Assembly: GCF_002086695.1 (NCBI RefSeq)
Contig: NZ_MVIH01000004.1
Span: 424,127-488,126 of the forward strand
Direction of reading: 5' to 3'
Length of the DNA stretch: 64,000 bases
Source of the DNA: Mycolicibacterium rhodesiae
GTDB lineage: Bacteria > Actinomycetota > Actinomycetes > Mycobacteriales > Mycobacteriaceae
Part shown: positions 1 to 8,456 of the stretch, in pieces
Position numbering within the stretch: position 1 is the first letter of the stretch
Layout: each line of letters opens with the position of its first letter
Notes under the pieces: model-generated
Seen by the model: the letters and a program-made list of their open reading frames with translations, nothing else
Told to the model about the DNA's origin: nothing
Databases searched by the model: none
Program-made: the position numbers and the translations under genes

Positions 1-1
1 C

Positions 2-535
2 GGACGCGGTCTGGCCGCGGCGCTGTCCTACGGCGCGGCGGGTGTGGCGATGGGAACCCGGTTCCTGCTGACCTCGGATTCGACTGTGCCCGAGGAGATC
101 AAGCAGCGTTACCTCAAGGCCGCCCTGGACGGCACCGTGGTGTCCACCCGGGTCGACGGCATGCCGCACCGGGTGCTGCGCACCGAACTCGTCGAGAAAC
201 TCGAGAGCGGCTCACCCATTCGCGGTTTCACCGCCGCCGCGCGCAATGCGGCCAAGTTCAAGAAGATGTCTCAGATGACATGGGCGGGGATGATCCGCGA
301 CGGTCTGGCGATGCGGCACGGTAAGGACCTCACCTGGTCGCAGGTGCTGATGGCCGCCAACACCCCGATGCTGCTGAAGGCCGGGCTGGTCGAAGGCAAC
401 ACCGAGGCGGGTGTGCTGGCCTCCGGGCAGGTTGCCGGGATCATCGAGAATCTGCCGTCGTGCGCCGAGCTGGTCGACACCATCGTCGCCGATGCCGTCA
501 AACACTTGCAGTCGGCCAGCTCCTACATCAAGTAA
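2..535 (+). CDS. ipdC: IpdC-like FMN oxidoreductase (nitronate monooxygenase family), 5' end outside window
   Basis: These are the last 177 residues of an FMN-dependent TIM-barrel oxidoreductase of the 2-nitropropane dioxygenase/nitronate monooxygenase family. The frame is open from base 2, and the first visible residues carry a Gly-rich stretch (GAAGVAMGTRF) typical of the FMN-phosphate loop, so the internal ATG at 44 is not the start. In M. tuberculosis the gene in this position next to fadA6-kstR2-fadE30 is ipdC (Rv3553), a KstR2-regulon flavoprotein needed for breakdown of steroid rings C and D. The IpdC name is inferred from family plus synteny. The stop codon is followed directly by the repeats upstream of the next gene. 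Confidence 0.8.
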   Translation, partial: GRGLAAALSYGAAGVAMGTRFLLTSDSTVPEEIKQRYLKAALDGTVVSTRVDGMPHRVLRTELVEKLESGSPIRGFTAAARNAAKFKKMSQMTWAGMIRDGLAMRHGKDLTWSQVLMAANTPMLLKAGLVEGNTEAGVLASGQVAGIIENLPSCAELVDTIVADAVKHLQSASSYIK

Positions 536-606
536 AGCTATCTGCTTCATTTTGATAAAATGAAGCTATAGTCTTCATATGACTGAAGTGAAGACTATAG
601 CTTCAT
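536..606. promoter_or_regulatory. Nested inverted repeats overlapping the satD start codon (probable operator)
   Basis: Two AT-rich dyads lie between ipdC and the SatD gene. The first has perfect 10-bp arms at 544-553 and 557-566. The second has perfect 18-bp arms at 560-577 and 589-606 around an 11-base loop that contains the ATG at 579. Related direct repeats are AGCTATCTGCTTCAT (536-550), AGCTATAGTCTTCAT (564-578) and a third partial copy at 593-606. The surrounding DNA is GC-rich, so this AT-rich block stands out. Because SatD proteins end in a helix-turn-helix, autoregulation at these sites is the likely role, but binding is inferred. Confidence 0.65.
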
Positions 607-1220
607 CATCTCGGGCGGCTCTGATCGGCGACGTCGTCGACTCCCGCCATGCCGCCGACCGCGCGGACCTGCATCGACGCGTGACTCACGCGCTCGGCGA
701 AGTCGCGGTGGGCCCTCCCGCATTCACAGTCGGGGACGAATTCCAGGGCAGCTATCCGACCGTCGGAGCCGCGATCGATGCCGCGCTGACCGTGCGCCTG
801 GCGCTCGATCCCGACATCGACGTGCGTTTCGGTATCGGCTGGGGCGAGATGACTGTGCTCGACTCCGACACCGGCATTCAGGACGGCCCCGGCTGGTGGT
901 CGGCGCGAGAAGCCATCGAGTGGACGGCGGCCGCTCAGCAGCAACCTGCACTCGCGACGGTGCGCACCGCCTACCGCCGCCACGGCGACGCCGGGCCCGA
1001 CCCCGACGCCGTCAATGCCGCCCTGTTGTGTCGGGACCACCTGCTTGGATCGATAGATGCCCGGTCGCTTCGGCTCCTGCGGGGACTGCTCGACCACAAG
1101 ACGAAGAAGGAACTGGCAGCCATGGAAGGCATCAGTGCATCGGCGGTGTCCCAGCGAACCGCGCGCGATGGACTGGATCTGCTGGTGCTGGCGTCCGAGC
1201 ATCTGAGGGCGATCCGGTGA
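579..1220 (+). CDS. SatD family HTH regulator
   Basis: This 213-residue protein resembles the SatD family. It has an N-terminal domain starting IGDVVDSR and containing the phrase TVGDEFQGSYP, typical of the family, and a C-terminal helix-turn-helix (about residues 165-205: KKELAAMEGISASAVSQR). The ATG at 579 lies in the loop of a long inverted repeat. The stop overlaps the next gene's GTG by four bases (GTGA), so the two are translationally coupled. SatD proteins are commonly paired with a small membrane protein. Their cellular role is poorly known, so only a regulatory function is proposed. In M. tuberculosis this position holds fdxB/Rv3555c instead. Confidence 0.75.
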   Translation: MTEVKTIASSSRAALIGDVVDSRHAADRADLHRRVTHALGEVAVGPPAFTVGDEFQGSYPTVGAAIDAALTVRLALDPDIDVRFGIGWGEMTVLDSDTGIQDGPGWWSAREAIEWTAAAQQQPALATVRTAYRRHGDAGPDPDAVNAALLCRDHLLGSIDARSLRLLRGLLDHKTKKELAAMEGISASAVSQRTARDGLDLLVLASEHLRAIR

Positions 1221-1954
1221 GCGGTATCGCCGTCTTCCTGATCGCGGTCGGTTGTGCCGACAGCCTGCGCAGGTTGACGCGACTCCGGTGGCCGGCCGTC
1301 GCCATCGGCCCGGTCGTCGCGGTGATCACGGCCGCGCTGTGCGGACTGCTGCATCTTGGTGATCTGGTCCTCGTCGGCATCGCCGCGGCGGCCTCGGTGG
1401 CGTGGGAGCTGTCGTGCACCCGCGCCGAGCGGGCCGGAGGCCGCTGGCAAGTGGCGCCGTTGGTGTTGTTCGGCGCCGTGCTGGCGGTGCTGATCCTGCT
1501 ATCCGGATTGGGTTCGCCGGTGGCAGGCCCGGCCAAGGCCTGGCTCGGGTGGGCCCCGGTGACCGCGACCGATCCGACCCGAATCATGTTGGTGGTCGGC
1601 GTGATTCTGCTGCAGCTCGTGACAGGTAATCAACTGGTCCGTCTTCTGCTGGGGTCGGTGGGCTCGGTCAAGCCCGCCGGCCAGCCGCAGCCGTCCGACA
1701 AGTTGAAGGGCGGGCGGCTATTGGGGCCGATGGAACGGTTGTTGATCGTGGGGCTGGCCCTGGCCGGGCAGCTGGCCGCCGCGACCGCGGTGGTGGCCGC
1801 CAAGAGCATCATCCGGTTTCCGGAGATCAACGCCCAGAAGGCCAGGGAGAACGGCGGAATCGGAATCGACGATGTGACCGAGTACTTTCTGGTGGGCAGT
1901 TTCGCCAGCTGGATTGTGGCGCTCGGCGGCCTCGCTCTGACCGCTCTCGGTTAG
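1217..1954 (+). CDS. SatD-associated integral membrane protein (DUF3307-like C-terminus)
   Basis: A hydrophobic 245-residue protein with about six predicted membrane segments. The GTG at 1217 overlaps the SatD stop as GTGA, which fixes the start. The last 80 residues (GPMERLLIVGLALAGQ, AAKSIIRFPE, then DDVTEYFLVGSFASW) follow the C-terminal pattern of DUF3307 membrane proteins, the usual SatD partners. The N-terminal half is diverged. The pair is one transcription unit, probably controlled by the repeats at 536-606. No enzymatic motif is visible. A role in membrane or envelope homeostasis cannot be confirmed from sequence. Confidence 0.65.
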   Translation: MSGIAVFLIAVGCADSLRRLTRLRWPAVAIGPVVAVITAALCGLLHLGDLVLVGIAAAASVAWELSCTRAERAGGRWQVAPLVLFGAVLAVLILLSGLGSPVAGPAKAWLGWAPVTATDPTRIMLVVGVILLQLVTGNQLVRLLLGSVGSVKPAGQPQPSDKLKGGRLLGPMERLLIVGLALAGQLAAATAVVAAKSIIRFPEINAQKARENGGIGIDDVTEYFLVGSFASWIVALGGLALTALG

Positions 1955-2000
1955 CCGAATCGTCGTCGCGGACCGGCGCCGGCGTCATACGTTGTGCACC

Positions 2001-3113
2001 ATGAAAATGAATGCCGCCATCTTGTGGGAGTACGGGCAAGACTGGAGCGTCGAAGAGGTCGAGCTCGACCCGCCGAAGGACGGCGAGGTTCTGGTCTCGT
2101 TCGAGGCCACCGGGCTGTGCCACTCCGATCACCACATCCGCGACGGTGATCTGGTCGCACCCATTCCGCTGATCGGCGGCCACGAAGGCGCGGGCATCGT
2201 GCAGGAAGTCGGGCCCGGAGTTCGCGACCTCAAGGTCGGCGATCACATCGTGGCCGCATTCCTGCCCGCATGCGGACGCTGCCGCTGGTGTGCGACCGGC
2301 AAGTCGAACCTGTGCGACATGGGTGCCGAGATCCTCATGGGGCTGCAGCCCGACGGCACCTTCCGCCGGCATGCGCGCGGCCAAGACATCTACGCGGCAA
2401 TCGGATTGGGCACGTTCGCCCCCTACGGCACCGTTCCTGAGGCGTCACTGGTCAAGATCGACGACGACATCCCGCTGACCCGGGCCTGCCTTCTCGGCTG
2501 CGGTGTCACCACCGGGTGGGGGTCGGCGGTCAACACCGCCGACGTGGCGCCGGGCGACACCGTGGTGGTGATCGGTTGCGGCGGCATCGGTAGCGGTGCC
2601 ATCCAGGGCGCGCGGCTGGCAGGCGCGGAGAAGATCGTCGTGATCGACATCGTGGAAAGCAAGCGGGACAAGGCATTTCTGTTCGGCGCCACCCACTTCG
2701 CGACGTCGATCGCGGAGGGTACCGAGTTGGTTCGCGAATTGACCAAGGGCGTGATGGCCGATTCCGCGCTGCTGACGGTGGGACTGGTCGAAGGCCAGAT
2801 GATCAACGACGCACTGGAACTCGTCAGCAAGGGCGGCGCCGTGGTGCTCACGGCGTTGGCGCCGATGACCGACGTGACACCGGTATTGCCGATGACGATG
2901 TTCACGCTCTTCCAGAAGCGGTTACTCGGCAGCCTCTACGGGCAGGCCAACCCGCGCGCCGACATCCCCAAGCTGCTCAGCCTGTACCGGCAGGGCAAGC
3001 TTCTGCTCGACGAGACCGTCACCCACGAGTACAAGCTGGGCGAGATCAACAACGCCTACGACGACATGCTCGCCGGCCGCAACATCCGTGGCGTGGTGCT
3101 GCACGACCACTGA
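2001..3113 (+). CDS. Zinc-dependent alcohol dehydrogenase (NDMA-dependent type)
   Basis: A 370-residue medium-chain dehydrogenase. The catalytic zinc region has C40 (TGLCHSDHH) and H61-E62 (GGHEGAG). The structural zinc loop has C91, C94, C97 and C105. The Rossmann motif is GCGGIGSG, followed by an acidic residue (VVIDIVE) that suits NAD. The overall pattern matches mycobacterial alcohol dehydrogenases with tightly bound nicotinamide that use mycothiol-era or NDMA-type acceptors; the physiological substrate is unknown. ATG 2001 is preferred over an upstream in-frame TTG at 1992. The gene stands alone between the SatD pair and the convergent fadA6, and has no visible KstR2 box. Confidence 0.85.
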   Translation: MKMNAAILWEYGQDWSVEEVELDPPKDGEVLVSFEATGLCHSDHHIRDGDLVAPIPLIGGHEGAGIVQEVGPGVRDLKVGDHIVAAFLPACGRCRWCATGKSNLCDMGAEILMGLQPDGTFRRHARGQDIYAAIGLGTFAPYGTVPEASLVKIDDDIPLTRACLLGCGVTTGWGSAVNTADVAPGDTVVVIGCGGIGSGAIQGARLAGAEKIVVIDIVESKRDKAFLFGATHFATSIAEGTELVRELTKGVMADSALLTVGLVEGQMINDALELVSKGGAVVLTALAPMTDVTPVLPMTMFTLFQKRLLGSLYGQANPRADIPKLLSLYRQGKLLLDETVTHEYKLGEINNAYDDMLAGRNIRGVVLHDH

Positions 3114-3121
3114 TGCGGCCG

Positions 3122-3135
3122 GCGACGAAAGTCGC
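3122..3135. terminator. Small GAAA-loop hairpin between convergent genes
   Basis: GCGAC-gaaa-GTCGC forms a perfect 5-bp stem with a stable tetraloop, placed between the alcohol dehydrogenase stop and the fadA6 stop. There is no U tract. It could mark the end of both convergent transcripts, but a stem this short may be chance. Confidence 0.3.
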
Positions 3136-4292
3136 TAGAGCCGTTCGATGATCGTGACGTTGGCGGTGCCGCCGCCTTCGCACATCGTCTGCAGGCCGTA
3201 CCGGCCGCCGCGGCGTTCGAGCTCATTGAGCATGGTGGTGAACAGCTTGGCGCCGGTGGCGCCCAGCGGGTGGCCCAGTGCGATCGCGCCGCCGTTGGGG
3301 TTGACCTTTTCCGGGTCGGCCTTGGTCTCCTTGAGCCAGGCCATCACCACCGGCGCAAACGCCTCGTTGATCTCGACGACGTCGATGTCGTCCATCGTCA
3401 GGCCGGTCTTGTCCAGTGCGTACTTGGTCGCCGGGATCGGTCCGGTCAGCATGAACACCGGGTCGGCGCCGCGGGCGCTGATGTGGTGGATGCGGGCCCG
3501 CGGGGTCAGCTTGTGGTCCTTGACGGCCTGATCGCTGGCGAGCAGCACCGCGCTGGCGCCGTCGGAGATCTGGCTGGCCATCGCGGCGGTCAGCCGTCCA
3601 CCCTCACGCAGCGTCTTGAGGCTGGCCAGCTTCTCCAGGGTCGACTCGCGTGGGCCCTCGTCGGTGCGGAACTCGCCGACCGGGATGATCTCGTTCTCGA
3701 AGTTGCCTGCCCGGATGGCGGCGAAGGCCTTGTCGTGACTGCCTTTTGAGAACTCCTCCATCTCCTCACGAGACAGGCCCCACTTCTCGGCGATCATCTC
3801 CGCGCCGCGGAACTGGGAGATCTCCTGGTCGCCGTAGCGGTGCAGCCAGTTCTCCGACTCGTTGGTCGGCGAGGTGAAGCCGAACTGCTCGGCGACGGTC
3901 ATCGCCGACGAGATCGGGATGCGGCTCATGTTCTGCATGCCACCGGCCAGAATGAGGTCGGCGGTACCCGCCATGATCGCCTGGGCGCCAAAGGAAATCG
4001 CCTGCTGGCTGGAGCCGCACTGGCGGTCGACGGTCACGCCGGGAACCTCTTCGGGGAAACCGGCCGCCAGCCAGGTGTTGCGACCGATGTTGCCGGCTTG
4101 CGGGCCGATGGTGTCCAGGCAGCCGACGATCGCGTCTTCCACGGCGCCGGGGTCGACGTCGACGCGGTCGAAGATCCCGCGGAACGCCACCACGCCGAGG
4201 TCGATGGGATGGACGTGGGCCAGCGAACCGTTGCGCTTGCCGACCGCGGTGCGTACGGCGTCGATGACGTATGCCTGTGAAGCGGGGGCCAT
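3135..4292 (-). CDS. fadA6: Acetyl-CoA acyltransferase (thiolase) FadA6
   Basis: A 385-residue thiolase that would cleave a beta-ketoacyl-CoA with CoA during the last steps of steroid ring C/D degradation. The acylated cysteine is C92 (VDRQCGSS). The C-terminal catalytic His (GGAIALGHPLGATG) and Cys (MCEGGG) motifs are intact. A clear ribosome site (AAGGAG, 7 bases before ATG) sets the start. It is the last gene of the leftward fadE30-ipdF-kstR2-fadA6 unit, 10 bases behind kstR2. It matches Rv3556c in position and family. KstR2 control through the box at 6852 is inferred. Confidence 0.93.
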   Translation of the reverse strand: MAPASQAYVIDAVRTAVGKRNGSLAHVHPIDLGVVAFRGIFDRVDVDPGAVEDAIVGCLDTIGPQAGNIGRNTWLAAGFPEEVPGVTVDRQCGSSQQAISFGAQAIMAGTADLILAGGMQNMSRIPISSAMTVAEQFGFTSPTNESENWLHRYGDQEISQFRGAEMIAEKWGLSREEMEEFSKGSHDKAFAAIRAGNFENEIIPVGEFRTDEGPRESTLEKLASLKTLREGGRLTAAMASQISDGASAVLLASDQAVKDHKLTPRARIHHISARGADPVFMLTGPIPATKYALDKTGLTMDDIDVVEINEAFAPVVMAWLKETKADPEKVNPNGGAIALGHPLGATGAKLFTTMLNELERRGGRYGLQTMCEGGGTANVTIIERL

Positions 4293-4302
4293 GTCGATCT
4301 CC

Positions 4303-4893
4303 TTACTTTGCGGCGGCTATTCCGCCGAGGACGATGGAAAGGTATTGGCGACCAACCTCTTCGGCCGTCAGCGGGCCACCTGGCTGATACCAACGCACGG
4401 AAACCCACGTGGTATCCCGGATGAATCGATACACCACGTCGACGTCGATATCGGGCCGGAAGTAACCCTGCTCGACGCCGGAATTGAGTAGGTCGAGCCA
4501 CATCTTGCGCTGCTCTTTGTTGCGGGCTTCGACGAAATCGAACTGCGGCAGCGACGACAGCCGCTTGGCCTCGTCCTGGTAGATCACCACCTGCGCGTGC
4601 CGGTCTTCAATCGCCTCGAAGGACGTCATGAACAGGCCCTTGAGCCGCTCCAGCGGATTGGGCTCGGTGGCGATGATCTGCTGATAGCGGTCGAACAGCC
4701 AGTCCAGGAAGTCGCGCAGGACCTCCTCGACCATCTGCTCCTTGCTCTTGAAGTGGTGATAGAGGCTGCCGGACAGGATGCCCGCCGAGTCGGCGATGTC
4801 GCGCACGGTGGTCGCACGCAGGCCACGCTCGGCGAACATCGTCGCGGCGAGCACCAGAAGCTCGTCGCGACGACTGACCGGCTGCTCTGTCAC
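4303..4893 (-). CDS. kstR2: TetR-family repressor KstR2
   Basis: A 196-residue TetR repressor with the usual N-terminal helix-turn-helix (residues 25-55, TTVRDIADSAGILSGSLYHH) and an all-helical ligand domain. In mycobacteria KstR2 represses the ring C/D regulon and is released by HIP-CoA, the product of FadD3. The gene lies inside the operon it should control. Its GTG start overlaps the stop of the upstream dehydrogenase by four bases, and fadA6 follows. A matching KstR2 box sits in the fadE30-fadD3 intergenic region. It corresponds to Rv3557c. Confidence 0.95.
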   Translation of the reverse strand: MTEQPVSRRDELLVLAATMFAERGLRATTVRDIADSAGILSGSLYHHFKSKEQMVEEVLRDFLDWLFDRYQQIIATEPNPLERLKGLFMTSFEAIEDRHAQVVIYQDEAKRLSSLPQFDFVEARNKEQRKMWLDLLNSGVEQGYFRPDIDVDVVYRFIRDTTWVSVRWYQPGGPLTAEEVGRQYLSIVLGGIAAAK

Positions 4894-5681
4894 GCGCGTT
4901 GACTCGAAACCGAAATGACTTCGCCGGTAAGGTAACTCGAATAGTCACTGGCCAGGAATGCGATGGTGGCCGCCACCTCCCACGGCTCCGCGGCGCGGCC
5001 GAACGCCTCGCCCTCGGAGAGCCGATCGAGCAGGTCGGCCGAGCTGACCTTCTCCAGGAACTTGTGCCGCGCGATGCTCGGCGAGACGGCATTGATGCGC
5101 ACCCCGTATTCGACGGCCTCGATTGCACTGCACCGGGTCAGCGCCATCACGCCGGCCTTGGCGGCAGCGTAGTGCGACTGTGAATGCTGTGCCCGCCACC
5201 CCAGGACGCTGGCGTTGTTGACGATCACGCCGCCGTGGCCGGCATCCCGGAAATAGCGCAGCGCAGCGCGGGTCGCCCGCATCACCGACGTCAGCGTCAC
5301 GTTGAGAACGCGGTCCCATTCCTCGTCCGTCACGTCGATGACCGGAGTCTCAGCGCCGAGCCCGGCGTTGTTCACCAGAACGTCGAGGCGACCCATCCGC
5401 GCGGTGGTGGACGCGATGAGCGCATCGACCTGGGCGGTGGACGTCACGTCACACACCACAGCTTCGACCCGACCCAGCCCCAATTCGGCCAACTGGTCCC
5501 GAGTTTCGCCGAGCCGGCGTTCGTGGTGATCGGAGACCACGACGTCGGCGCCTTCGAGCACCGCGCGCCGCGCGGTCGACGACCCGATACCGGTACCCGC
5601 CGCCGCGGTCACGACGACGACCTTGCCGGTCAGCAGGCCATGGCCCTCGATCTCCTTGGGCACGTCCGACAGTGGAGCCAC
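4890..5681 (-). CDS. ipdF: Short-chain dehydrogenase, IpdF-like
   Basis: A 263-residue short-chain dehydrogenase with the nucleotide loop TAAAGTGIG, the NNAG motif (LVNNAGLG) and the catalytic YAAAK. The GTG at 5681 shares its first base with the fadE30 stop codon. Longer upstream reading would run through fadE30 and is rejected. In M. tuberculosis the equivalent Rv3559c (IpdF) oxidises a hydroxylated HIP-derived CoA intermediate in ring C/D breakdown. The precise substrate here is inferred from operon position between fadE30 and kstR2. Confidence 0.85.
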   Translation of the reverse strand: MAPLSDVPKEIEGHGLLTGKVVVVTAAAGTGIGSSTARRAVLEGADVVVSDHHERRLGETRDQLAELGLGRVEAVVCDVTSTAQVDALIASTTARMGRLDVLVNNAGLGAETPVIDVTDEEWDRVLNVTLTSVMRATRAALRYFRDAGHGGVIVNNASVLGWRAQHSQSHYAAAKAGVMALTRCSAIEAVEYGVRINAVSPSIARHKFLEKVSSADLLDRLSEGEAFGRAAEPWEVAATIAFLASDYSSYLTGEVISVSSQRA

Positions 5682-6835
5682 TAGCCCTTCACCTCTCGAG
5701 GAAGGCCGAGCACCCGCTCGGCGATGATGTTGCGCTGGATCTCGTTGGACCCGCCGTAGATCGTGTCGGACCGCGAGAACAGGAACAGTCGCTGCCACTC
5801 GTCGAATTCACCATCGGGCAGCAACAGGCCGGAGCGGCCCTTGATGTCCATGGCCAGCTCGCCGAGATCGCGGTGCCAGTTCGCCCACAACAGTTTCGAC
5901 ACGTTGTCCATACCTGGCTGCTCGACGTCCATGGTCGCCAGCGCATAGGACCGCATCGTCTGCAACCCCGCCCAGGCCCGGGTCAACCGCTCGCGGATCA
6001 GCGGGTCGTCGATGGCCCCGGTGGACCTGGCCAGTTCGACGATTCCGGAAAGCTCACGCGCATAACGGATCTGCTGGCCCAGCGTGGAAACACCCCGCTC
6101 GAAAGTCAGCGTTCCCATGGCCACCCGCCAGCCGTCACCCGGCTCGCCGACGACCAGGTTGGCGTCGGTGCGGGCGTCGGTGAAGAAGACCTCGTTGAAC
6201 TCCGAGTCGCCGGTCAGCTGGATGATCGGGCGGATCTCCACACCGGGTTGATCAAGCGGCACCAACAGGTACGACAGCCCGGCGTGGCGCTTGGAGCCCT
6301 TCTCGGTGCGGGCCACCACGAAGCACCACTGCGCCCAATGCGCCAGCGAGGTCCACACCTTCTGCCCATTGATATGCCACTGCTGATCCTCTGCGTCCAG
6401 GACGGCGGAAGTCGAGACGTTGGCCAGGTCACTACCGGCCCCCGGCTCCGAATAACCCTGCGACCACAGCTCGGTGACATCGAGGATCCGAGGCAGGAAC
6501 CGCTGCTGCTGCTCGGCGGTGCCGTAGGCGATCAGCGTCGGCCCGAGCAGTTCCTCACCGAGGTGGTTGACCTTGTCAGGAGCGTCGGCTTTCGCGTACT
6601 CCTCGTAGAACGCAACCCGATGGGCGACCGAGAGACCGCGACCGCCGTGTTCGACCGGCCAGCCCAGGCAGGTCAGCCCCGCCGCGGCGAGATGCCGGTT
6701 CCAGGCCAGCCGTTCTTCGAAGGCTTCGTGCTCGCGTCCAGGGCCGCCGAGGCCCTTGAGCGCGGCGTATTCACCGACAAGATTGTCGGCCAGCCACTCG
6801 CGGACCTCCGCCCGGAACTCCTCGACCGTGATCAC
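5681..6835 (-). CDS. fadE30: Acyl-CoA dehydrogenase FadE30
   Basis: A 384-residue FAD-dependent acyl-CoA dehydrogenase. Characteristic segments are WSQGYSEPGAGSDLA (FAD/substrate binding), INGQKVWTS and the C-terminal GGSNEIQRNIIAERVLG. In mycobacteria FadE30 dehydrogenates HIP-CoA, the FadD3 product, as the first beta-oxidation-like step on ring D remnants. It is the first gene of the leftward unit. The GTG start is 16 bases from the KstR2 box, so repressor binding should block initiation. It corresponds to Rv3560c. Confidence 0.92.
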   Translation of the reverse strand: MITVEEFRAEVREWLADNLVGEYAALKGLGGPGREHEAFEERLAWNRHLAAAGLTCLGWPVEHGGRGLSVAHRVAFYEEYAKADAPDKVNHLGEELLGPTLIAYGTAEQQQRFLPRILDVTELWSQGYSEPGAGSDLANVSTSAVLDAEDQQWHINGQKVWTSLAHWAQWCFVVARTEKGSKRHAGLSYLLVPLDQPGVEIRPIIQLTGDSEFNEVFFTDARTDANLVVGEPGDGWRVAMGTLTFERGVSTLGQQIRYARELSGIVELARSTGAIDDPLIRERLTRAWAGLQTMRSYALATMDVEQPGMDNVSKLLWANWHRDLGELAMDIKGRSGLLLPDGEFDEWQRLFLFSRSDTIYGGSNEIQRNIIAERVLGLPREVKG

Positions 6836-6851
6836 CCTTGTAGGCTAACCT

Positions 6852-6865
6852 ACCAAGCACTTGCT
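6852..6865. promoter_or_regulatory. KstR2 operator
   Basis: ACCAAGCACTTGCT fits the published KstR2 palindrome AnCAAGnnCTTGnT exactly. It lies in the 79-base divergent gap between fadE30 and fadD3, so one site can govern both the leftward and rightward ring C/D operons. Confidence 0.9.
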
Positions 6866-6914
6866 TTGTTAGCCCGGGACCGATGCACCGGGTATCAAGC
6901 CATGAGGAGTCTCG

Positions 6915-8456
6915 ATGACGAGCCAGCCGCGCACCACACCTGGGGTGCTGGACCGGATGGCCGTTGACTTCGCCGACCATGACGCGCTGATCACCGACGA
7001 TCGCAGCTTCACATTCGCCGAACTGCGTGACGAAGTACGCCGGGCGGCCGCCGCGATCATCGGCCTGGGCGTGCAGGCCGGCGACAAGGTCGCAATCTGG
7101 TCGCCGAACACCTGGCACTGGGTGATCGCCTGCCTGGCGACGCAGTACGCCGGCGCGGTGATGGTCCCGCTGAATACGCGCTACACCGCTGACGAGGCAT
7201 CCGACATCCTCGCCCGGACGCACGCGCCGCTGCTGTTCGGCATGGGCCGGTTCCTGGGCGCCGATCGGGTTGGCGATCTCGACCGCGCCGCACTGCCGGA
7301 CCTGCGGCACGTCGTGCGCATCCCGATCGACGAGTCCGACGGCACCTGGGACGAGTTCCTCGCGGGCCCTGCTGCTCCGCTCTCGGAGGTCGACGCCCGG
7401 GCCGCCGCGGTGCGCCCCGACGATCCGTCCGACGTCCTGTTCACCTCGGGCACCACCGGCCGCAGCAAAGGTGTGCTCTGCGCGCACCGGCAGTCACTGG
7501 CCGCGCCCGCGGCGTGGGCCGAATGCGGCCAGCTCACCAGCGCCGACCGCTACCTCTGCATCAACCCGTTCTTCCACAACTTCGGCTACAAGGCCGGCAT
7601 CCTGGCCTGTCTGCAGACCGGCGCGACGCTGATCCCCCAGCTCACGTTCGACCCCGAGCAGGCCATGCGGGTGATCGCCGAGAAGCGCATCACCGTGGTG
7701 CCTGGGCCGCCGACGATCTTCCAGACGCTGCTGGACCACCCGAATCGAGGCCAGTACGACCTGAGCTCGCTGCGGTTCGCGGTGACCGGCGCGGCGACGG
7801 TGCCCGTCGTGCTGATCGAACGCATGCAGGCCGAGCTGGACTTCGACATCGTGCTGACCGCCTACGGGCTGACCGAGGCCAACGGCTTCGGCACCATGTG
7901 CCGCGCCGACGACGACGCGGTCACCGTCGCCACCACCTGCGGAAGACCGATCGCGGATTTCGAACTGCGCATCGACTCTCCCGACGCAGAAACCGGCGCG
8001 GGCGAGGTTCTGCTGCGCGGCCCGAACGTGATGCTCGGCTACCTCGACGATCCGGCGGCGACGGCGGCGGCGATCGACGCCGACGGCTGGCTGCACACCG
8101 GTGATGTCGGCACCGTCGATGCGGCAGGGAATCTGCGGATCACCGACCGGCTCAAGGACATGTACATCTGCGGCGGTTTCAACGTCTACCCCGCCGAGAT
8201 CGAGCAGGTTCTGGCACGGCTCGACGGAGTCGCGGACGCCGCCGTGATCGGCGTGCCCGACGAACGCCTCGGTGAGGTCGGGCGGGCGTTCATCGTGCGC
8301 CGGTCCGGCAGCGACCTCGACGAGCAGGCCGTGATCGATTACACCCGCAAGCACCTGGCCAATTTCAAGACCCCGCGCTCGGTGGTATTCGTAGAGGCAC
8401 TACCACGAAACCCCGGCGGAAAAGTGGTCAAACCCACACTGCGAGAGATGGTTTGA
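6915..8456 (+). CDS. fadD3: HIP-CoA ligase FadD3
   Basis: A 513-residue AMP-forming acyl-CoA synthetase. The P-loop-like motif is FTSGTTGRSKGV, the A5 region is TAYGLTEANG, and the hinge/C-terminal motif GGFNVYPAEIE and the terminal catalytic lysine region (NPGGKVVKP) are present. FadD3 activates the propionate chain of HIP (rings C/D left after ring A/B removal) to HIP-CoA, which is both the pathway entry point and the KstR2 effector. It leads the rightward operon and its stop shares one base with the fadE31 ATG. It corresponds to Rv3561. Confidence 0.94.
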   Translation: MTSQPRTTPGVLDRMAVDFADHDALITDDRSFTFAELRDEVRRAAAAIIGLGVQAGDKVAIWSPNTWHWVIACLATQYAGAVMVPLNTRYTADEASDILARTHAPLLFGMGRFLGADRVGDLDRAALPDLRHVVRIPIDESDGTWDEFLAGPAAPLSEVDARAAAVRPDDPSDVLFTSGTTGRSKGVLCAHRQSLAAPAAWAECGQLTSADRYLCINPFFHNFGYKAGILACLQTGATLIPQLTFDPEQAMRVIAEKRITVVPGPPTIFQTLLDHPNRGQYDLSSLRFAVTGAATVPVVLIERMQAELDFDIVLTAYGLTEANGFGTMCRADDDAVTVATTCGRPIADFELRIDSPDAETGAGEVLLRGPNVMLGYLDDPAATAAAIDADGWLHTGDVGTVDAAGNLRITDRLKDMYICGGFNVYPAEIEQVLARLDGVADAAVIGVPDERLGEVGRAFIVRRSGSDLDEQAVIDYTRKHLANFKTPRSVVFVEALPRNPGGKVVKPTLREMV

